DNA from: Corynebacterium sp. 21KM1197 | GTDB lineage: Bacteria > Actinomycetota > Actinomycetes > Mycobacteriales > Mycobacteriaceae | Assembly: GCF_033783015.1 (NCBI RefSeq) | Contig: NZ_CP123907.1 | Location: forward strand, 2,322,361-2,386,360 | Direction: 5' to 3' | DNA: 64,000 nucleotides | Shown: in pieces, positions 19,977 to 29,510 of the stretch | Position numbering within the stretch: the stretch's first letter is position 1 | Layout of the letters: every line of letters begins with the position of its first letter | Position numbers and translations under genes: made by a program | Notes under the pieces: generated by a model | What the model saw: only the letters and a program-made list of their open reading frames with translations | Database searches by the model: none | Told to the model about the DNA's origin: nothing

Positions 19977-20291
19977 TTATTCTAAAACCGAACTTGCCTT
20001 CTCTTTATCCAACAATTCTACAGCAACAGAGACGGTCATTATCATCCCGGGAAACGATTCCAAAATAACGATCGCAGCCACGCCTACCAACACCATAGCG
20101 GCATATATGAAGAGGGCCGACTTATGATCCCATCGCCGTTCCACCTTGGAGGAAAGGATGACAGCCAATAATAGATCGAGGAAAAGGACGGACGCTAAAA
20201 GATATAACATGGGGGTACTCCCCATGAAAATGGCCACCGCGATCAACGCAGAGATATAAAAAGATGCCACCGCCAGTTTCTTGCTCATCAT
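19977..20291 (-). CDS. small membrane protein, function unknown
   Basis: This protein of about 104 residues has three hydrophobic segments (LAVASFYISALIAVAIFMGS, MLYLLASVLFLDLLLAVIL and ALFIYAAMVLVGVAAIVIL) and a short charged tail. I chose the ATG at 20291, which has GGGAGGTG 7 bp upstream. It lies in the AT-rich island convergent to the tetR remnant. No family is recognised. Confidence 0.6.
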   Translation of the reverse strand: MMSKKLAVASFYISALIAVAIFMGSTPMLYLLASVLFLDLLLAVILSSKVERRWDHKSALFIYAAMVLVGVAAIVILESFPGMIMTVSVAVELLDKEKASSVLE

Positions 20292-20366
20292 TGCGCCACC
20301 TCCCCCATGGACGGAGTCTCGTGCAACCAAGAGGTCACCCTATCAAGGAAGAAACGCCCCCACCAT

Positions 20367-20420
20367 TAGAAAACTCCGGCCTCGGTGCCCGTTTCCATGC
20401 ACCTCGACCGGAGTTTTCTA
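20367..20420. repeat. perfect 13-bp inverted repeat
   Basis: TAGAAAACTCCGG (20367-20379) is exactly inverted at 20408-20420 across 28 nt. It lies at the right side of the AT-rich island. No T-run follows, so it may be an operator pair or mobile-element relic rather than a terminator. Confidence 0.55.
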
Positions 20421-20624
20421 CACTGCACGACCCTGTTGGACGCACTCACTGTGGTTTCCCGTTCGATCAAGTTCCGAGAACCTCTCCGGCGGCTCCCGTT
20501 GTTTGACCTAAGCACAGGGTAACCTTAGATCTGATCCCGGATCAACCCTTTGGTGGAAAATAATTCGCTCTATTTTCATATCCGCAGGTCACAGCCTTAT
20601 AGAACAGGAAAGGTTACCCTCATA

Positions 20625-20643
20625 TGGGGGTAGGCTTACCTAA
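20625..20643. promoter_or_regulatory. putative DtxR (iron regulator) box upstream of nnr
   Basis: The 19 bases match the DtxR consensus TTAGGTTAGGCTAACCTAA at 15 positions, with the right half TAGGCTTACCTAA matching 12 of 13. It lies 34 bp before the TAATAT box. A weaker 13/19 match is at 20509-20527. Iron control of nnr would be unexpected, so it needs experimental support. Confidence 0.45.
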
Positions 20644-20690
20644 ACATTACCTACCACCCGAGTGCTCCAAGCCGAGTAATATCCCTCACT

Positions 20691-22328
20691 ATGAGCCGCC
20701 TATACCCGGTAGAGTGCGTCCGCCGCGCCGAAGCCACGCTTCTGGCCGCGGAAAGCGAGCCTGATCAACTCATGCGCGAGGCCGCCAAGCATGTGGCCAC
20801 CACGGCTGTGTCCATGCTCGAACGCACCGGTTCCTCCCACCGCCACGGCTCCCATCACAGCGATTCCACTGGTTCCCGCGTGCTGCTCCTGGTGGGCACG
20901 GGCGGCAATGGGGGAGATGCCCTCTATGCTGGCGTGCTGCTACTTAAACGCGGAATACGGGTGGAAGCCCTCACTCTTGGTTCCCGCACTCACGAGGGCG
21001 CCACCAGGGCATTCCGGAAGGCGGGCGGCACCTTTCTCATGCAGGACCCCGCCCGCGTAGGCGAGGAATTGACCTGGACGTATCACCTGGTGATCGACGG
21101 CATCGTGGGGCTGAGCGGCCGCGCCGGTCTACCCGATACCGCCGCCCGGTTTGCCGATGCTCTCCTCCACTCGGGCGTTCCCGTGCTGGCTATCGACACC
21201 CCCTCGGGCCTCCCCGCCGATACCGGCAGCGCACCCGGGGGCTTCATCACCGCGCACGTCACCCTCACCTTTGGCGGCCTGCGTGGTGTCCACGCCGCGC
21301 ACACCGCCTGCGGCCAGGTTCTCTGCGCGGATCTTTCCCTGGGGAAGGGGCCAAGCCTGGAGCAGGCCCTGGAGGAAACGGCAGAAGGCGCCCATGCCCC
21401 CTTCCTCTACCGTGCCGTGCCGCCAACCCATCCGCTTGACCCGGAGCCTGGAACCATTCACCCACTGCGTCCCATTCCGCTCATCGGTGGGGAACTAGAG
21501 CCCGCAGGCACGGACGATAAATACAGTTCCGGGGTGGTGGGAATCCTCGCCGGTGGGAGCGTCTACCCGGGGGCGGGCCTGCTCACCACCGGCGCCGCCG
21601 TGCGCGCCACCCCCTCGATGGTGCGCTACATCGGCGGCGAGTATCGCTCGGTGGTCACGGCCCTCCCGGAGGTTGTGGGCACCGCCAGCCTCGCGGAGGC
21701 AGGTCGGGTACAGGCATGGGTGATCGGCCCCGGGCGCGGCACCGACGAAGAGGCTGAGACGGAGTTAGCCGCCATTTTGCGACGCCCCGAGCCCGTACTC
21801 TGCGACGCCGATTCCCTCACCCTGCTCGCCCGAAGCAAAGAACTGCGGGAGTTGCTCCGGGAGCGTACCCCCGGAAGCACCGTGCTCACCCCCCACGCGG
21901 GGGAGTTCGCCCGCCTCCGCGAGGGCATGGGGCTAACCGAGCGCACGGATACCGCCACGCCACCGTGGATTCAGGCCCAGGAGATGGCGCGGGAACTCGG
22001 GGCGGTGGTGGTGCTCAAGGGGCGCTTTACTAGCGTTGCGCGCGGTGATGTGACCATCATCATTGATGCCGGCCATTCCTGGGCCGCCACACCCGGCTCG
22101 GGAGATGTGCTCTCCGGTCTGCTGGGGGCGTGGCTCGCCCGTATGCCCGAGAAGGCACACGAGGCCGCCGTGCTCGCCGTGCACCTGCACGCCGTGGCCG
22201 CACGAATCGCCGCCGAGACCCCCGAGGGCCCGGCCCCCACCTCCGCGTCCCGGATCGCGGAGGCGATCTCCCGAGCCACCGCCAGGGAACTACGCGCCTA
22301 TCGGGCCGCCCGCGATCCCTGGCGGTAA
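20691..22328 (+). CDS. nnr: bifunctional NAD(P)H-hydrate epimerase / ADP-dependent NAD(P)H-hydrate dehydratase
   Basis: Nnr repairs hydrated NADH and NADPH: the N-terminal YjeF_N domain (residues 1-220; LVGTGGNGGDALYAG) epimerises the hydrates and the C-terminal ribokinase-like YjeF_C domain dehydrates them with ADP. The second domain shows GILAGGSVYPGAG, VLTPHAGEFARL and the catalytic GSGDVLSGLLGA. The 545-residue length fits the fused form. There is no clear ribosome-binding site before ATG 20691, but a TAATAT box 8 bp upstream supports leaderless translation. The 3' end overlaps the convergent VanZ-like gene by 31 bp. Confidence 0.93.
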   Translation: MSRLYPVECVRRAEATLLAAESEPDQLMREAAKHVATTAVSMLERTGSSHRHGSHHSDSTGSRVLLLVGTGGNGGDALYAGVLLLKRGIRVEALTLGSRTHEGATRAFRKAGGTFLMQDPARVGEELTWTYHLVIDGIVGLSGRAGLPDTAARFADALLHSGVPVLAIDTPSGLPADTGSAPGGFITAHVTLTFGGLRGVHAAHTACGQVLCADLSLGKGPSLEQALEETAEGAHAPFLYRAVPPTHPLDPEPGTIHPLRPIPLIGGELEPAGTDDKYSSGVVGILAGGSVYPGAGLLTTGAAVRATPSMVRYIGGEYRSVVTALPEVVGTASLAEAGRVQAWVIGPGRGTDEEAETELAAILRRPEPVLCDADSLTLLARSKELRELLRERTPGSTVLTPHAGEFARLREGMGLTERTDTATPPWIQAQEMARELGAVVVLKGRFTSVARGDVTIIIDAGHSWAATPGSGDVLSGLLGAWLARMPEKAHEAAVLAVHLHAVAARIAAETPEGPAPTSASRIAEAISRATARELRAYRAARDPWR

Positions 22329-22744
22329 AACACCGCACCCAGCACCGCCCCGAGGGTATTGCACAGCAGATCGTCCACGTCGCTGTATCCCACGGCGGCG
22401 ATGTACTGCGTAACCTCAATGGTCAGGCTCGTCAACAACCCAATAATCCCGGCCCGCCACAGGGGACGGCGACCCCGCCAGTAATGGGCAACGAGCGCCC
22501 CCAGGGGAATGAAGAGGAGAACGTTTCCCACGGTGTTGAGCCAGGGCGCCCACCACACGGAGGGATGCGAGAAGCCGTCGAAAAGCACGAAGTCGAGGCT
22601 GCGCTGCTGTTGTGCCTCCACGTCCCACACCGCGTCAATGCTCAGCCACCCCTTGAGGAGGGTGACAGCGAGCAGAATCACGATATAGAGCGCGCAGAGG
22701 AGGCCATACATTCCTCGGCGCAGGGGAATAGGGCGGGAAAGCAT
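22298..22744 (-). CDS. VanZ-family membrane protein
   Basis: The 148-residue product has four membrane helices and the VanZ-family signatures NTVGNVLLFIPLGAL and SLTIEVTQYIAAVGYSDVDDLLCNTLGAVLG. VanZ in enterococci gives low-level teicoplanin resistance; most homologues are uncharacterised. I chose ATG 22744, just before the first helix; the open frame extends upstream through a parS site, and that extension looks non-coding. Confidence 0.85.
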   Translation of the reverse strand: MLSRPIPLRRGMYGLLCALYIVILLAVTLLKGWLSIDAVWDVEAQQQRSLDFVLFDGFSHPSVWWAPWLNTVGNVLLFIPLGALVAHYWRGRRPLWRAGIIGLLTSLTIEVTQYIAAVGYSDVDDLLCNTLGAVLGAVFYRQGSRAAR

Positions 22745-22792
22745 GACTGACACGGTAAAGGACGGGGCTGTGTCCGGGCTGTACGCCGCCCA

Positions 22793-22808
22793 TGTTTCAC
22801 GTGAAACA
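22793..22808. promoter_or_regulatory. parS: parS site (perfect)
   Basis: TGTTTCACGTGAAACA is the canonical 16-bp ParB-binding palindrome. It lies in the short gap upstream of the VanZ-like gene, about 36 kb from parB, and is the most origin-distal copy in the window. Confidence 0.92.
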
Positions 22809-22894
22809 TCAGAGGAATCTACCTTTGTACCAAATAGCCCGCGCGGAATGTTTTTCTCCGGTTTTATCGGGGAGATTCCACTACCATTACCCGC

Positions 22895-23365
22895 ATGAGT
22901 GACGCACGAGAAGAGACGACCCCACCCCTCTCTCATGCCTCTCACCTGGGAACTTTCTATACTTACCGGCCCACCACCGCCAAGCGCATTCTCTCCGGCC
23001 TGAGCCTAGGCGTGGCCGCGCTTTTTCTCTTTGCCGCACTCCACGGCCTGCGCATTTACTAGGGTCAGGACGCTCTGTGGAACCTCTCCGCGGGACTGAT
23101 TTACACCCTCGCCACGGGGCTCCCCGGCGGATACTGGCTGACGCACACGCTCCGCGACGTTCAGAGGGTGAATCGCTGGGCCGCCGCCCACGAGGCATAC
23201 AGCACCAACTGGCAGTGGCTGGCGGAAAATGAGGCCCGCAATCCCGCCCATGAACTTCCCCACCTCCCGGCGCTGCCCAAGCGCCGCTGGTGGGTGGTGT
23301 GGGTCGTGGCGGTGGCTCTCTTTTTCCTCGCCGCCACCCTGGGCAATAACATGTCCGTGGTCTAG
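22895..23365 (+). pseudogene. membrane protein gene interrupted by an in-frame TAG
   Basis: The frame starts MSDAREETTPPLSHASH, runs through a membrane helix (LSGLSLGVAALFLFAALHGL) to a TAG at 23060-23062, then continues without shift as GQDALWNLSAGLIYTLATGL, a soluble charged loop (VNRWAAAHEAYSTNWQWLA) and a last helix to a stop at 23363-23365. The full product would be 156 residues with three helices. A CAG-to-TAG or TGG-to-TAG substitution would explain it. It lies immediately downstream of leuS on the opposite strand. I do not recognise the family. Confidence 0.72.
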
Positions 23366-23378
23366 GCCCCGGAGAGCC

Positions 23379-26249
23379 CTACTTCACCACCAGATTCACC
23401 ATGCGGCCGGGCACCACGATGGTCTTGACCACGTTCTTGCCCGCCACGTGCTCGGCCACCTTGGGGTCCGCCAGGGCGGCGTCGATAAGCACCTGCTGCT
23501 CGGCCTCGGCGGGGACGGTGATCCGCCCGCGCACCTTGCCATTGACCTGAACGGGCAGTTCCACCTCATCGTCCACCAGCCACTTTTCCTCGTGAGTGGG
23601 GAAGGGGACGAAGGCGATGGTGCCCTCGTGGCCCAGGCGCGCCCATAGTTCTTCTGCGATGTGCGGGGCCACGGGGGAGAGCATGATCGGCAGCGGCTCC
23701 ACCAGGTCGCGGGGGACCTCGGTGGGGTAGGCCTTGGTGAGGTAATTGACGTACTCGATGAGCTTGGCCACCACCGTGTTGTTGTGGAGGTGGGCGTAAT
23801 CCTCGCGCACCCCGGCGATCGTGCGGTGCAGGACCTTGAGGTCATCCTCGGTGGGAGCGGCGGCGGTGACGGTGACCTCGCCAGTCTCCTCCGCCACGAT
23901 CAACCGCCACAGGCGCTGGAGGAAGCGGTGCGCACCCACCACATCCTTGGTGGCCCAGGGGCGGGAGGTGTCCAGGGGGCCCATCGCCATCTCGTACACG
24001 CGCAGGGTGTCCGCGCCAAAGTCTCGGCAAATATCGTCCGGGGCCACGGCGTTCTTGAGGGACTTACCCATCTTGCCGTACTCGCGCTTGACCTTCTCGC
24101 CCTGGTAGAAGAACTCGCCATCGCGCTCCTCCACCTCCGCCGCCGGGACGTACACGCCGCGGGCGTCGGTGTAGGCGTAGGCCTGGATATAGCCCTGGTT
24201 GAACAGGCGACGGTACGGCTCGGAGGAGGTAACGTAGCCGAGGTCAAAGAGCACCTTGTGCCAGAAGCGGGAGTACAGCAGGTGCAACACCGCGTGCTCC
24301 ACGCCGCCCACGTACAGATCCACGCCGCCGGGATCCTGGGGGCCGTGCTGCTCGGGGCGCGGGCCCGTCCAATAGCGCTCGTTCTCAAGATCGCAGAATG
24401 CCTGGTCATTGGTGGGGTCGATGTAACGCAACTGGTACCAAGAGGAACCCGCCCACTGGGGCATGACGTTGGTGTCCCGGTAGTAGGTCTGAGGGCCATC
24501 GCCCAGATCCAGTTCCACCTCCACCCAATCGCGCACCTTGGCCAGGGGCGGGTGCGGCTCGGAATCGGCATCGTTCGGATCGGCCGCCTCCGGCTTATAA
24601 TCCTCCACCTCGGGCAGGTTCACCGGCAGCATGGACTCCGGCAGGGCGTGGGCCAGGCCCTCGGCGTCATAGACGATGGGGAAGGGCTCTCCCCAGTACC
24701 GCTGGCGGGCAAAGAGCCAGTCGCGCAACTTGTACTGGATCGTGCCCCGGCCCGCGCCGCGCTCCTCCAGCCAGGCGATGGCCCGGGCGATGCCCGTGGC
24801 TTTATCGGTGCCATTGAGGTCCAGGCCGGAATCATTGGCGGAATTGACGTGGGCGCCATCGCCCTCATAGGCCTCCTGGTCAATCTGCCCGCCCTCGATC
24901 ACCTCACGGATGGTCAGCCCAAAGGCCTGGGCAAACTCGTAATCGCGGGGATCGTGCGCGGGCACCGCCATGATGGCACCCGTGCCGTAGCCGGTGAGCA
25001 CGTAATCCGCGATGAAAATGGGCACCTGCTGTCCATTGACGGGATTGGTGCCATAGACGCCCAGGAACACGCCCGTCTTATCCTTATTCTCCTGGCGCTC
25101 CAGATCGGACTTGGCCGCGATGTCCGCGCGATACGCCGCCACCGCCTCCTGCGGGGTGGCCTGGCCATACGTCCAGCGCTCGTCCACGCCCTCGTAGGTG
25201 CCGGTACCCCCGGCCACCAAGGCGTCCACCAGCTCGTGTTCCGGGGCCAGCACCATGTACGTGGCCCCAAAGAGGGTATCGGGACGGGTGGTAAACACCG
25301 TGAGATCGTGCCCCTGAGCGGGGAAGATCACCTCCGCGCCGCGCGAACGCCCGATCCAATTGCGCTGCATAGCCTTGACCTTCTCCGGCCAATCCACGTG
25401 CTCCAGATCGTCGCTGAGGCGATCCGCATACGCCGTAATACGCATCATCCACTGGGAAAGCCGCTTGCGGAACACCGGGAAATTGCCCCGCTCCGAGCGC
25501 CCGTCCGCCGTGACCTCCTCATTGGCCAAAACGGTACCCAGGCCGGGGCACCAATTCACCATGGAATAGGAGCGGTACACCAGGCGGAACTCATCAATCA
25601 CCTTTTGCTTATCCAGCGGCGATAATTCCGCATAGGTGCCCGCAAATCCCTCCGGCAGCGGCATTTCTCCACTTTCCAGCAGGGCCACCAATTCCTCAAT
25701 GCGGCGGGCCTTACCCTGGCGGGAATCAAACCAGGAATTATAAATCTGCAAGAAAATCCACTGCGTCCACCGATAAAACTCCGGGTCCGTGGTGGCCACG
25801 CTGCGGCGGCGATCATGGCCCAGGCCCAGCGCCCCGAGCTGGCGCTTCATATTCTCAATATTGGCCATCGTGGTGGTGCGCGGGTGCGTGCCCGTCTGAA
25901 TGGCGTACTGCTCCGCGGGCAGGCCAAAGGCATCATATCCCAGGGTGTGCAGCACGTTCTTGCCCAGAGAGCGGTGGAAGCGGGCGTACACGTCCGTGGC
26001 GATGTACCCCAGCGGGTGCCCCACGTGCAGCCCCGCGCCGGAGGGGTAGGGGAACATGTCCTGCACAAAGAGTTTGTCCTCCGGCAGGGCGGCATTTCCC
26101 CCTTCCACGGCCAGTTCGCCCACTGGATTGGGCGCGTTAAACGTGCCGTTATCCGCCCAGTAACGCTGCCAGGATTGCTCGATCTGCGCGGCCAGATCGG
26201 CGGTATAGCGGTGCGGCGGGGTAGCGGGGGTATCGCTGGGATTCGTCAT
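23379..26249 (-). CDS. leuS: leucyl-tRNA synthetase
   Basis: LeuRS charges tRNA-Leu in the cytoplasm. The 956-residue class I enzyme has the HIGH-type motif [12 protein letters not shown] near residue 75, a long CP1 editing domain with the conserved [21 protein letters not shown], the KMSKS-type motif as KMGKS ([12 protein letters not shown]), and an anticodon-binding C-terminus. The KMGKS variant may be normal for this branch. ATG 26249 starts [12 protein letters not shown]; the gene stands alone. It carries one copy of the GTGCTTATCGACGCC motif, on its own strand, at 23478-23492 (VLIDAA). Confidence 0.97.
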   Translation of the reverse strand: MTNPSDTPATPPHRYTADLAAQIEQSWQRYWADNGTFNAPNPVGELAVEGGNAALPEDKLFVQDMFPYPSGAGLHVGHPLGYIATDVYARFHRSLGKNVLHTLGYDAFGLPAEQYAIQTGTHPRTTTMANIENMKRQLGALGLGHDRRRSVATTDPEFYRWTQWIFLQIYNSWFDSRQGKARRIEELVALLESGEMPLPEGFAGTYAELSPLDKQKVIDEFRLVYRSYSMVNWCPGLGTVLANEEVTADGRSERGNFPVFRKRLSQWMMRITAYADRLSDDLEHVDWPEKVKAMQRNWIGRSRGAEVIFPAQGHDLTVFTTRPDTLFGATYMVLAPEHELVDALVAGGTGTYEGVDERWTYGQATPQEAVAAYRADIAAKSDLERQENKDKTGVFLGVYGTNPVNGQQVPIFIADYVLTGYGTGAIMAVPAHDPRDYEFAQAFGLTIREVIEGGQIDQEAYEGDGAHVNSANDSGLDLNGTDKATGIARAIAWLEERGAGRGTIQYKLRDWLFARQRYWGEPFPIVYDAEGLAHALPESMLPVNLPEVEDYKPEAADPNDADSEPHPPLAKVRDWVEVELDLGDGPQTYYRDTNVMPQWAGSSWYQLRYIDPTNDQAFCDLENERYWTGPRPEQHGPQDPGGVDLYVGGVEHAVLHLLYSRFWHKVLFDLGYVTSSEPYRRLFNQGYIQAYAYTDARGVYVPAAEVEERDGEFFYQGEKVKREYGKMGKSLKNAVAPDDICRDFGADTLRVYEMAMGPLDTSRPWATKDVVGAHRFLQRLWRLIVAEETGEVTVTAAAPTEDDLKVLHRTIAGVREDYAHLHNNTVVAKLIEYVNYLTKAYPTEVPRDLVEPLPIMLSPVAPHIAEELWARLGHEGTIAFVPFPTHEEKWLVDDEVELPVQVNGKVRGRITVPAEAEQQVLIDAALADPKVAEHVAGKNVVKTIVVPGRMVNLVVK

Positions 26250-26296
26250 GGTTGAACAGTGTAGTAGGTGGATGGGACGGAGCGGAGGTGGAAGCC

Positions 26297-26347
26297 GTGC
26301 TTATCGACGCCCTCCCGCCGCAGGGTGGCAGGGGCGTCGATAAGCAC
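26297..26347. repeat. 16-bp inverted repeat built from the GTGCTTATCGACGCC motif
   Basis: GTGCTTATCGACGCCC (26297-26312) is perfectly inverted at 26332-26347 with a 19-nt loop, in the 249-bp divergent region between leuS and the MFS gene. A terminator is unlikely between divergent genes, so an operator or a repeated genomic signal is more likely. The rest of the gap shows no gene. Confidence 0.7.
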
Positions 26348-26498
26348 AACCCCCGCGCGGCCGATTTTTTCGAACAAAAACTACCCCTTACCCCACCCCC
26401 ACCTAGTAGCCTCAGTAACACTCCATGCCACGGCGGCGATTCTGCTACAGATAAAGCCCCCGCGGCAGCTTTAGACCGACCTCAAAAGGAGGCCATCT

Positions 26499-27860
26499 TT
26501 GACCAGCGCAGCTCCCTCTCCGGAACTGGACGCGCAGGCCCGCAGGCGCGTGCTCTTTGCCACCACCATCGGCACCGCCGTGGAGTGGTATGACTACTTC
26601 CTCTACGCAGCCTCCGCCAGTTTGGTGTTCAACCACCTCTTTTTCAGTGAGCTTGAGGGCAGCCTCGCCCTCATCCTCAGCTACCTCACCGTGGGCCTCT
26701 CCTTCCTCTTTAGGCCCTTCGGCGCCTTCCTGGCCGGGCACTTTGGCGATCGCTACGGCCGCCGCGTGGTGCTCATGGTCACGCTCTTTGGCATGGGCAT
26801 CGCCACCACCCTCATCGGCGTGCTGCCCACCTACGAGGCCATTGGCATCGCCGCCCCCATCCTGCTGATCCTCCTGCGCATCATCCAGGGCATCTCCGCG
26901 GGCGGCGAGTGGGGCGGCGCGGTGCTGCTCTCCGTGGAGCACGCACCCGCCAACAAGCGCGGCCTCTTTGGCGCGTTCCCCCAGATGGGCGTGCCCGCCG
27001 GTCTGCTTCTTTCCTCCGGCGTCATGGCCCTGATGAGCAACATCGCCCCCGGCCAGGCCTTCCTGGACTGGGGTTGGCGCATTCCCTTCCTGCTGAGCAT
27101 CGTGCTGGTGGGCGTGGGCTACCTGGTGCGCATGGGCGTGGAGGAATCGCCCGTGTTTGCCGAGATCGAGGAGCGCAAAAAGACCTCCCAGGCACCCATC
27201 GGGGACCTCTTCCGCAAGAGCACGCCCCTGGTGCTGGTGGCGGCCCTGCTCTTTGCCGGCAATAACGCCGTGGGCTACATGACCGCCGGTGGCTACGTGC
27301 AGAACTACGCCACCAACCCGGAGGGGCCCATCGCCCTGGAACGCAGCGTGGTGCTGTGGTCCGTCACCGCCTCCGCCGTGGCCTGGCTGGTCACCACCGG
27401 GTTCGCGGGCTGGATCTCCGACTTCTGGGGCCGCCGCACCACCTACATCGTGGGCTACCTGTTGCAACTAGTGGGCGCGGTGGCGCTCTTCCCCATCATC
27501 AACCTGGGCGGCTCCACCATGCTCACCCTCGGCCTGCTGGTACTCACCGTGGGCCTGGGCCTGACCTACGGGCAGCAATCCGCCACCTACGCGGAACTCT
27601 TCCCGGCCTCCATGCGCTTCTCCGGCGTATCCATCAGCTACGCCATCGGTGCAATCTTCGGCGGGGCCTTTGCCCCCATGATCGCCCAGTGGCTCTTTGA
27701 CACCACCGGCGGCACCGCCGCCATCTCCGCGTACCTCGCCTTTATGACCCTCGTGGGCCTGGGCGCGGCCCTGGTCCTCCGCGACCGCAGCGGAATCCCC
27801 CTGGGCCCGGATCACGAGGCCGAGCAGGCCGTTTCCCCCTTGCGCTTCCACAAGGCGTAG
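26499..27860 (+). CDS. MFS transporter, metabolite:H+ symporter family
   Basis: The 453-residue carrier has 12 membrane helices and the metabolite:H+ symporter signatures GTAVEWYDYFLYAASASLVF at the N-terminus, GDRYGRRVVLMVTL in loop 2-3, and IRIIQGISAGGEWGGAVLL in helix 4. Relatives transport organic acids such as shikimate, alpha-ketoglutarate or aromatic acids, or betaine/proline; the substrate here is not determined by sequence. The start is TTG 26499 with an excellent AAAAGGAGG site. A hairpin terminator follows. Confidence 0.9.
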   Translation: MTSAAPSPELDAQARRRVLFATTIGTAVEWYDYFLYAASASLVFNHLFFSELEGSLALILSYLTVGLSFLFRPFGAFLAGHFGDRYGRRVVLMVTLFGMGIATTLIGVLPTYEAIGIAAPILLILLRIIQGISAGGEWGGAVLLSVEHAPANKRGLFGAFPQMGVPAGLLLSSGVMALMSNIAPGQAFLDWGWRIPFLLSIVLVGVGYLVRMGVEESPVFAEIEERKKTSQAPIGDLFRKSTPLVLVAALLFAGNNAVGYMTAGGYVQNYATNPEGPIALERSVVLWSVTASAVAWLVTTGFAGWISDFWGRRTTYIVGYLLQLVGAVALFPIINLGGSTMLTLGLLVLTVGLGLTYGQQSATYAELFPASMRFSGVSISYAIGAIFGGAFAPMIAQWLFDTTGGTAAISAYLAFMTLVGLGAALVLRDRSGIPLGPDHEAEQAVSPLRFHKA

Positions 27861-27906
27861 CGCGCATGTAACGCGGGTATAGCGCGGCGCGCTCCTCAGA
27901 CGCACA

Positions 27907-27949
27907 AACCCCGGATCATGGTGCCTTTCACCGCACCAGATCCGGGGTT
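27907..27949. terminator. bidirectional terminator hairpin
   Basis: AACCCCGGATC and GATCCGGGGTT pair perfectly, and TGGTGC/GCACCA extends the stem inward beyond a bulged A, leaving an 8-nt loop. It lies between the convergent MFS and dicarboxylate symporter genes. Confidence 0.8.
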
Positions 27950-27975
27950 CATCTTTCCCCGCTTAGGGGGCCACC

Positions 27976-29262
27976 TTAGGAGGCCGCCCCCTCGGCAGTC
28001 TTGGCCCCATCCGAGTTGTGCGTGCCCTGCTCGCCCTGCGCACTCTGTATGCCCTGCTCATTCTGCGCGTCTTGCCCACCCTGCTCCGGCAGGTCGCCGC
28101 GCGCAAACTTGTTGATGATGAGCGCGATCGCGCCGTCGCCCGTCACGTTCGCGGCGGTACCAAAGGAATCAATGGCGATGTAGGCGGCAATCATCAGGGC
28201 CACCTGGTCGTCGCTAAAGCCCAACATGCTACTCAGCAGCGCCACCGCCGCCATCACTCCGCCACCCGGCACGCCGGGGGCCGCGATCATCGTGATGCCC
28301 AGCATGAAGATGAAGCCCACGGCCAGGCCCACGGACACCTCCATGCCCGCCATGTACACGATGGCAAACGCAAAGAGCGTCAGCTTCATCATCGAGCCAG
28401 CCAGGTGAATCATCGCGCACAGCGGCACCACAAAGCCCGCCACGCTGGAGGAAACCCCATTCTTGCGCACCGCGCGATACGTCACCGGAATGGTCGCCGC
28501 CGAGGACGCCGTGCCCAGGGCCGTGCCATAGGCGGGCAACATCGTGCGCAGCGCCTTGATCGGATTCGTGCCCGTGAGCACCCCCGCGAGAACGAACTGG
28601 AAGAGCAGATACACCAGCGTCATCACCGTGGCCCGCACCAGCACCTTGCCAAAGGCCACCAGGGTATCCACCAGATTGCCGTTCATGCCCAGGTTCAGGA
28701 ACATGCCGAAGATGAACAGCGGCAGCAGCGGCACGATGAAGGAACTCACCACCTTCATCACAATCTGCTCCAACTCCCGGGTGGCCTGGTAAAGCCGATC
28801 CGCCTTCATCGTGGCCATCGCCACGCCCAGGCAGAAGGCCAGCAGCAGGGCGCTCATCAATTCCAGCGGCGGCGGCATCTCCACCGTGAAATAAGGAGCC
28901 AGCGCGCCGGCATCAATATCCGCCACCTCCGTGTGCAACTGCTCCCCGGAAAGCATGCGCGGATACGCCCCGCGCGCCACCGCGTAGGCCAGCAGCCCCG
29001 AGAGCACCGTGGAGGCGTAGGCCACGCCCGTGGTGATGGCCAGCCACTTGCCCGCGCCCCGGCCCAGGCCCGCGATCGCCGGGGTAATCAGCGCGAAGAT
29101 CAGCAGGGGTACAAAGAACCCCAGGAAGTTCGCAAACAGCCCATTAAAGGTAATGAAAACCCGCGCCAGAGACTCCGGGAGGAAGAAACTGCACGCGATA
29201 CCCAGAATGATCGCCACGATCACCCGGAAAAGCAGCGAAGACGCCATGCGCTTGATGTCCAT
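27976..29262 (-). CDS. dicarboxylate/amino acid:cation symporter (DAACS family)
   Basis: The 428-residue carrier has the DAACS pattern: N-terminal helices (FRVIVAIILGIACSFFLPES), the serine-rich reentrant hairpin region (GTALGTASSAATIPVTYRAV) and the conserved AAPGVPGGGVMAA and GTAANVTGDGAIALIINK. Family members import C4-dicarboxylates, glutamate or serine with Na+ or H+. The C-terminal 40 residues are repetitive and Gln/Gly-rich (GGQDAQNEQGIQSAQGEQG) and probably disordered. ATG 29262. Confidence 0.9.
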   Translation of the reverse strand: MDIKRMASSLLFRVIVAIILGIACSFFLPESLARVFITFNGLFANFLGFFVPLLIFALITPAIAGLGRGAGKWLAITTGVAYASTVLSGLLAYAVARGAYPRMLSGEQLHTEVADIDAGALAPYFTVEMPPPLELMSALLLAFCLGVAMATMKADRLYQATRELEQIVMKVVSSFIVPLLPLFIFGMFLNLGMNGNLVDTLVAFGKVLVRATVMTLVYLLFQFVLAGVLTGTNPIKALRTMLPAYGTALGTASSAATIPVTYRAVRKNGVSSSVAGFVVPLCAMIHLAGSMMKLTLFAFAIVYMAGMEVSVGLAVGFIFMLGITMIAAPGVPGGGVMAAVALLSSMLGFSDDQVALMIAAYIAIDSFGTAANVTGDGAIALIINKFARGDLPEQGGQDAQNEQGIQSAQGEQGTHNSDGAKTAEGAAS

Positions 29263-29454
29263 ACGGTTCTGCGCTTTCTACTATCGACGACGAGGCTCGG
29301 CCACGGCACCCATGCTCCGCGTGGGGAGGGGGCACGTCAGACAACGCCCAGGTGGGGTTAGATTACAAGATCGCAGGGTGGGGGAGGTAGCCCGGTGGGC
29401 GGGGCCGAACGCGACCGAACGTGACTGAACGGAGCCAATCGGGGTGAAAGCGAG

Positions 29455-29486
29455 AAAAGGCCCCCAACCCAGGAGGGTCAGGGGCC
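29455..29486 (-). terminator. intrinsic terminator of the DUF2382 gene
   Basis: On the minus strand GGCCCCTGACCC and GGGTTGGGGGCC form a stem around TCCT, followed directly by TTTTCTC. It begins 24 bp after the stop of the PRC-barrel/DUF2382 gene. Confidence 0.8.
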
Positions 29487-29510
29487 GGGGCGCGTGGCGC
29501 TTATGTGGTT

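Larger units (their letters stand above)
20292..20690. other. 399-bp intergenic region with inverted repeats and possible DtxR boxes
   Basis: No convincing gene is present. It holds a perfect 13-bp inverted repeat (20367-20420), two DtxR-like sequences (20509-20527 and 20625-20643), and an 11-bp inverted pair (AGGGTAACCTT at 20516-20526, AAGGTTACCCT at 20610-20620). A TAATAT box at 20677-20682 lies 8 bp before the nnr ATG, predicting a leaderless or nearly leaderless transcript. Confidence 0.6.
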
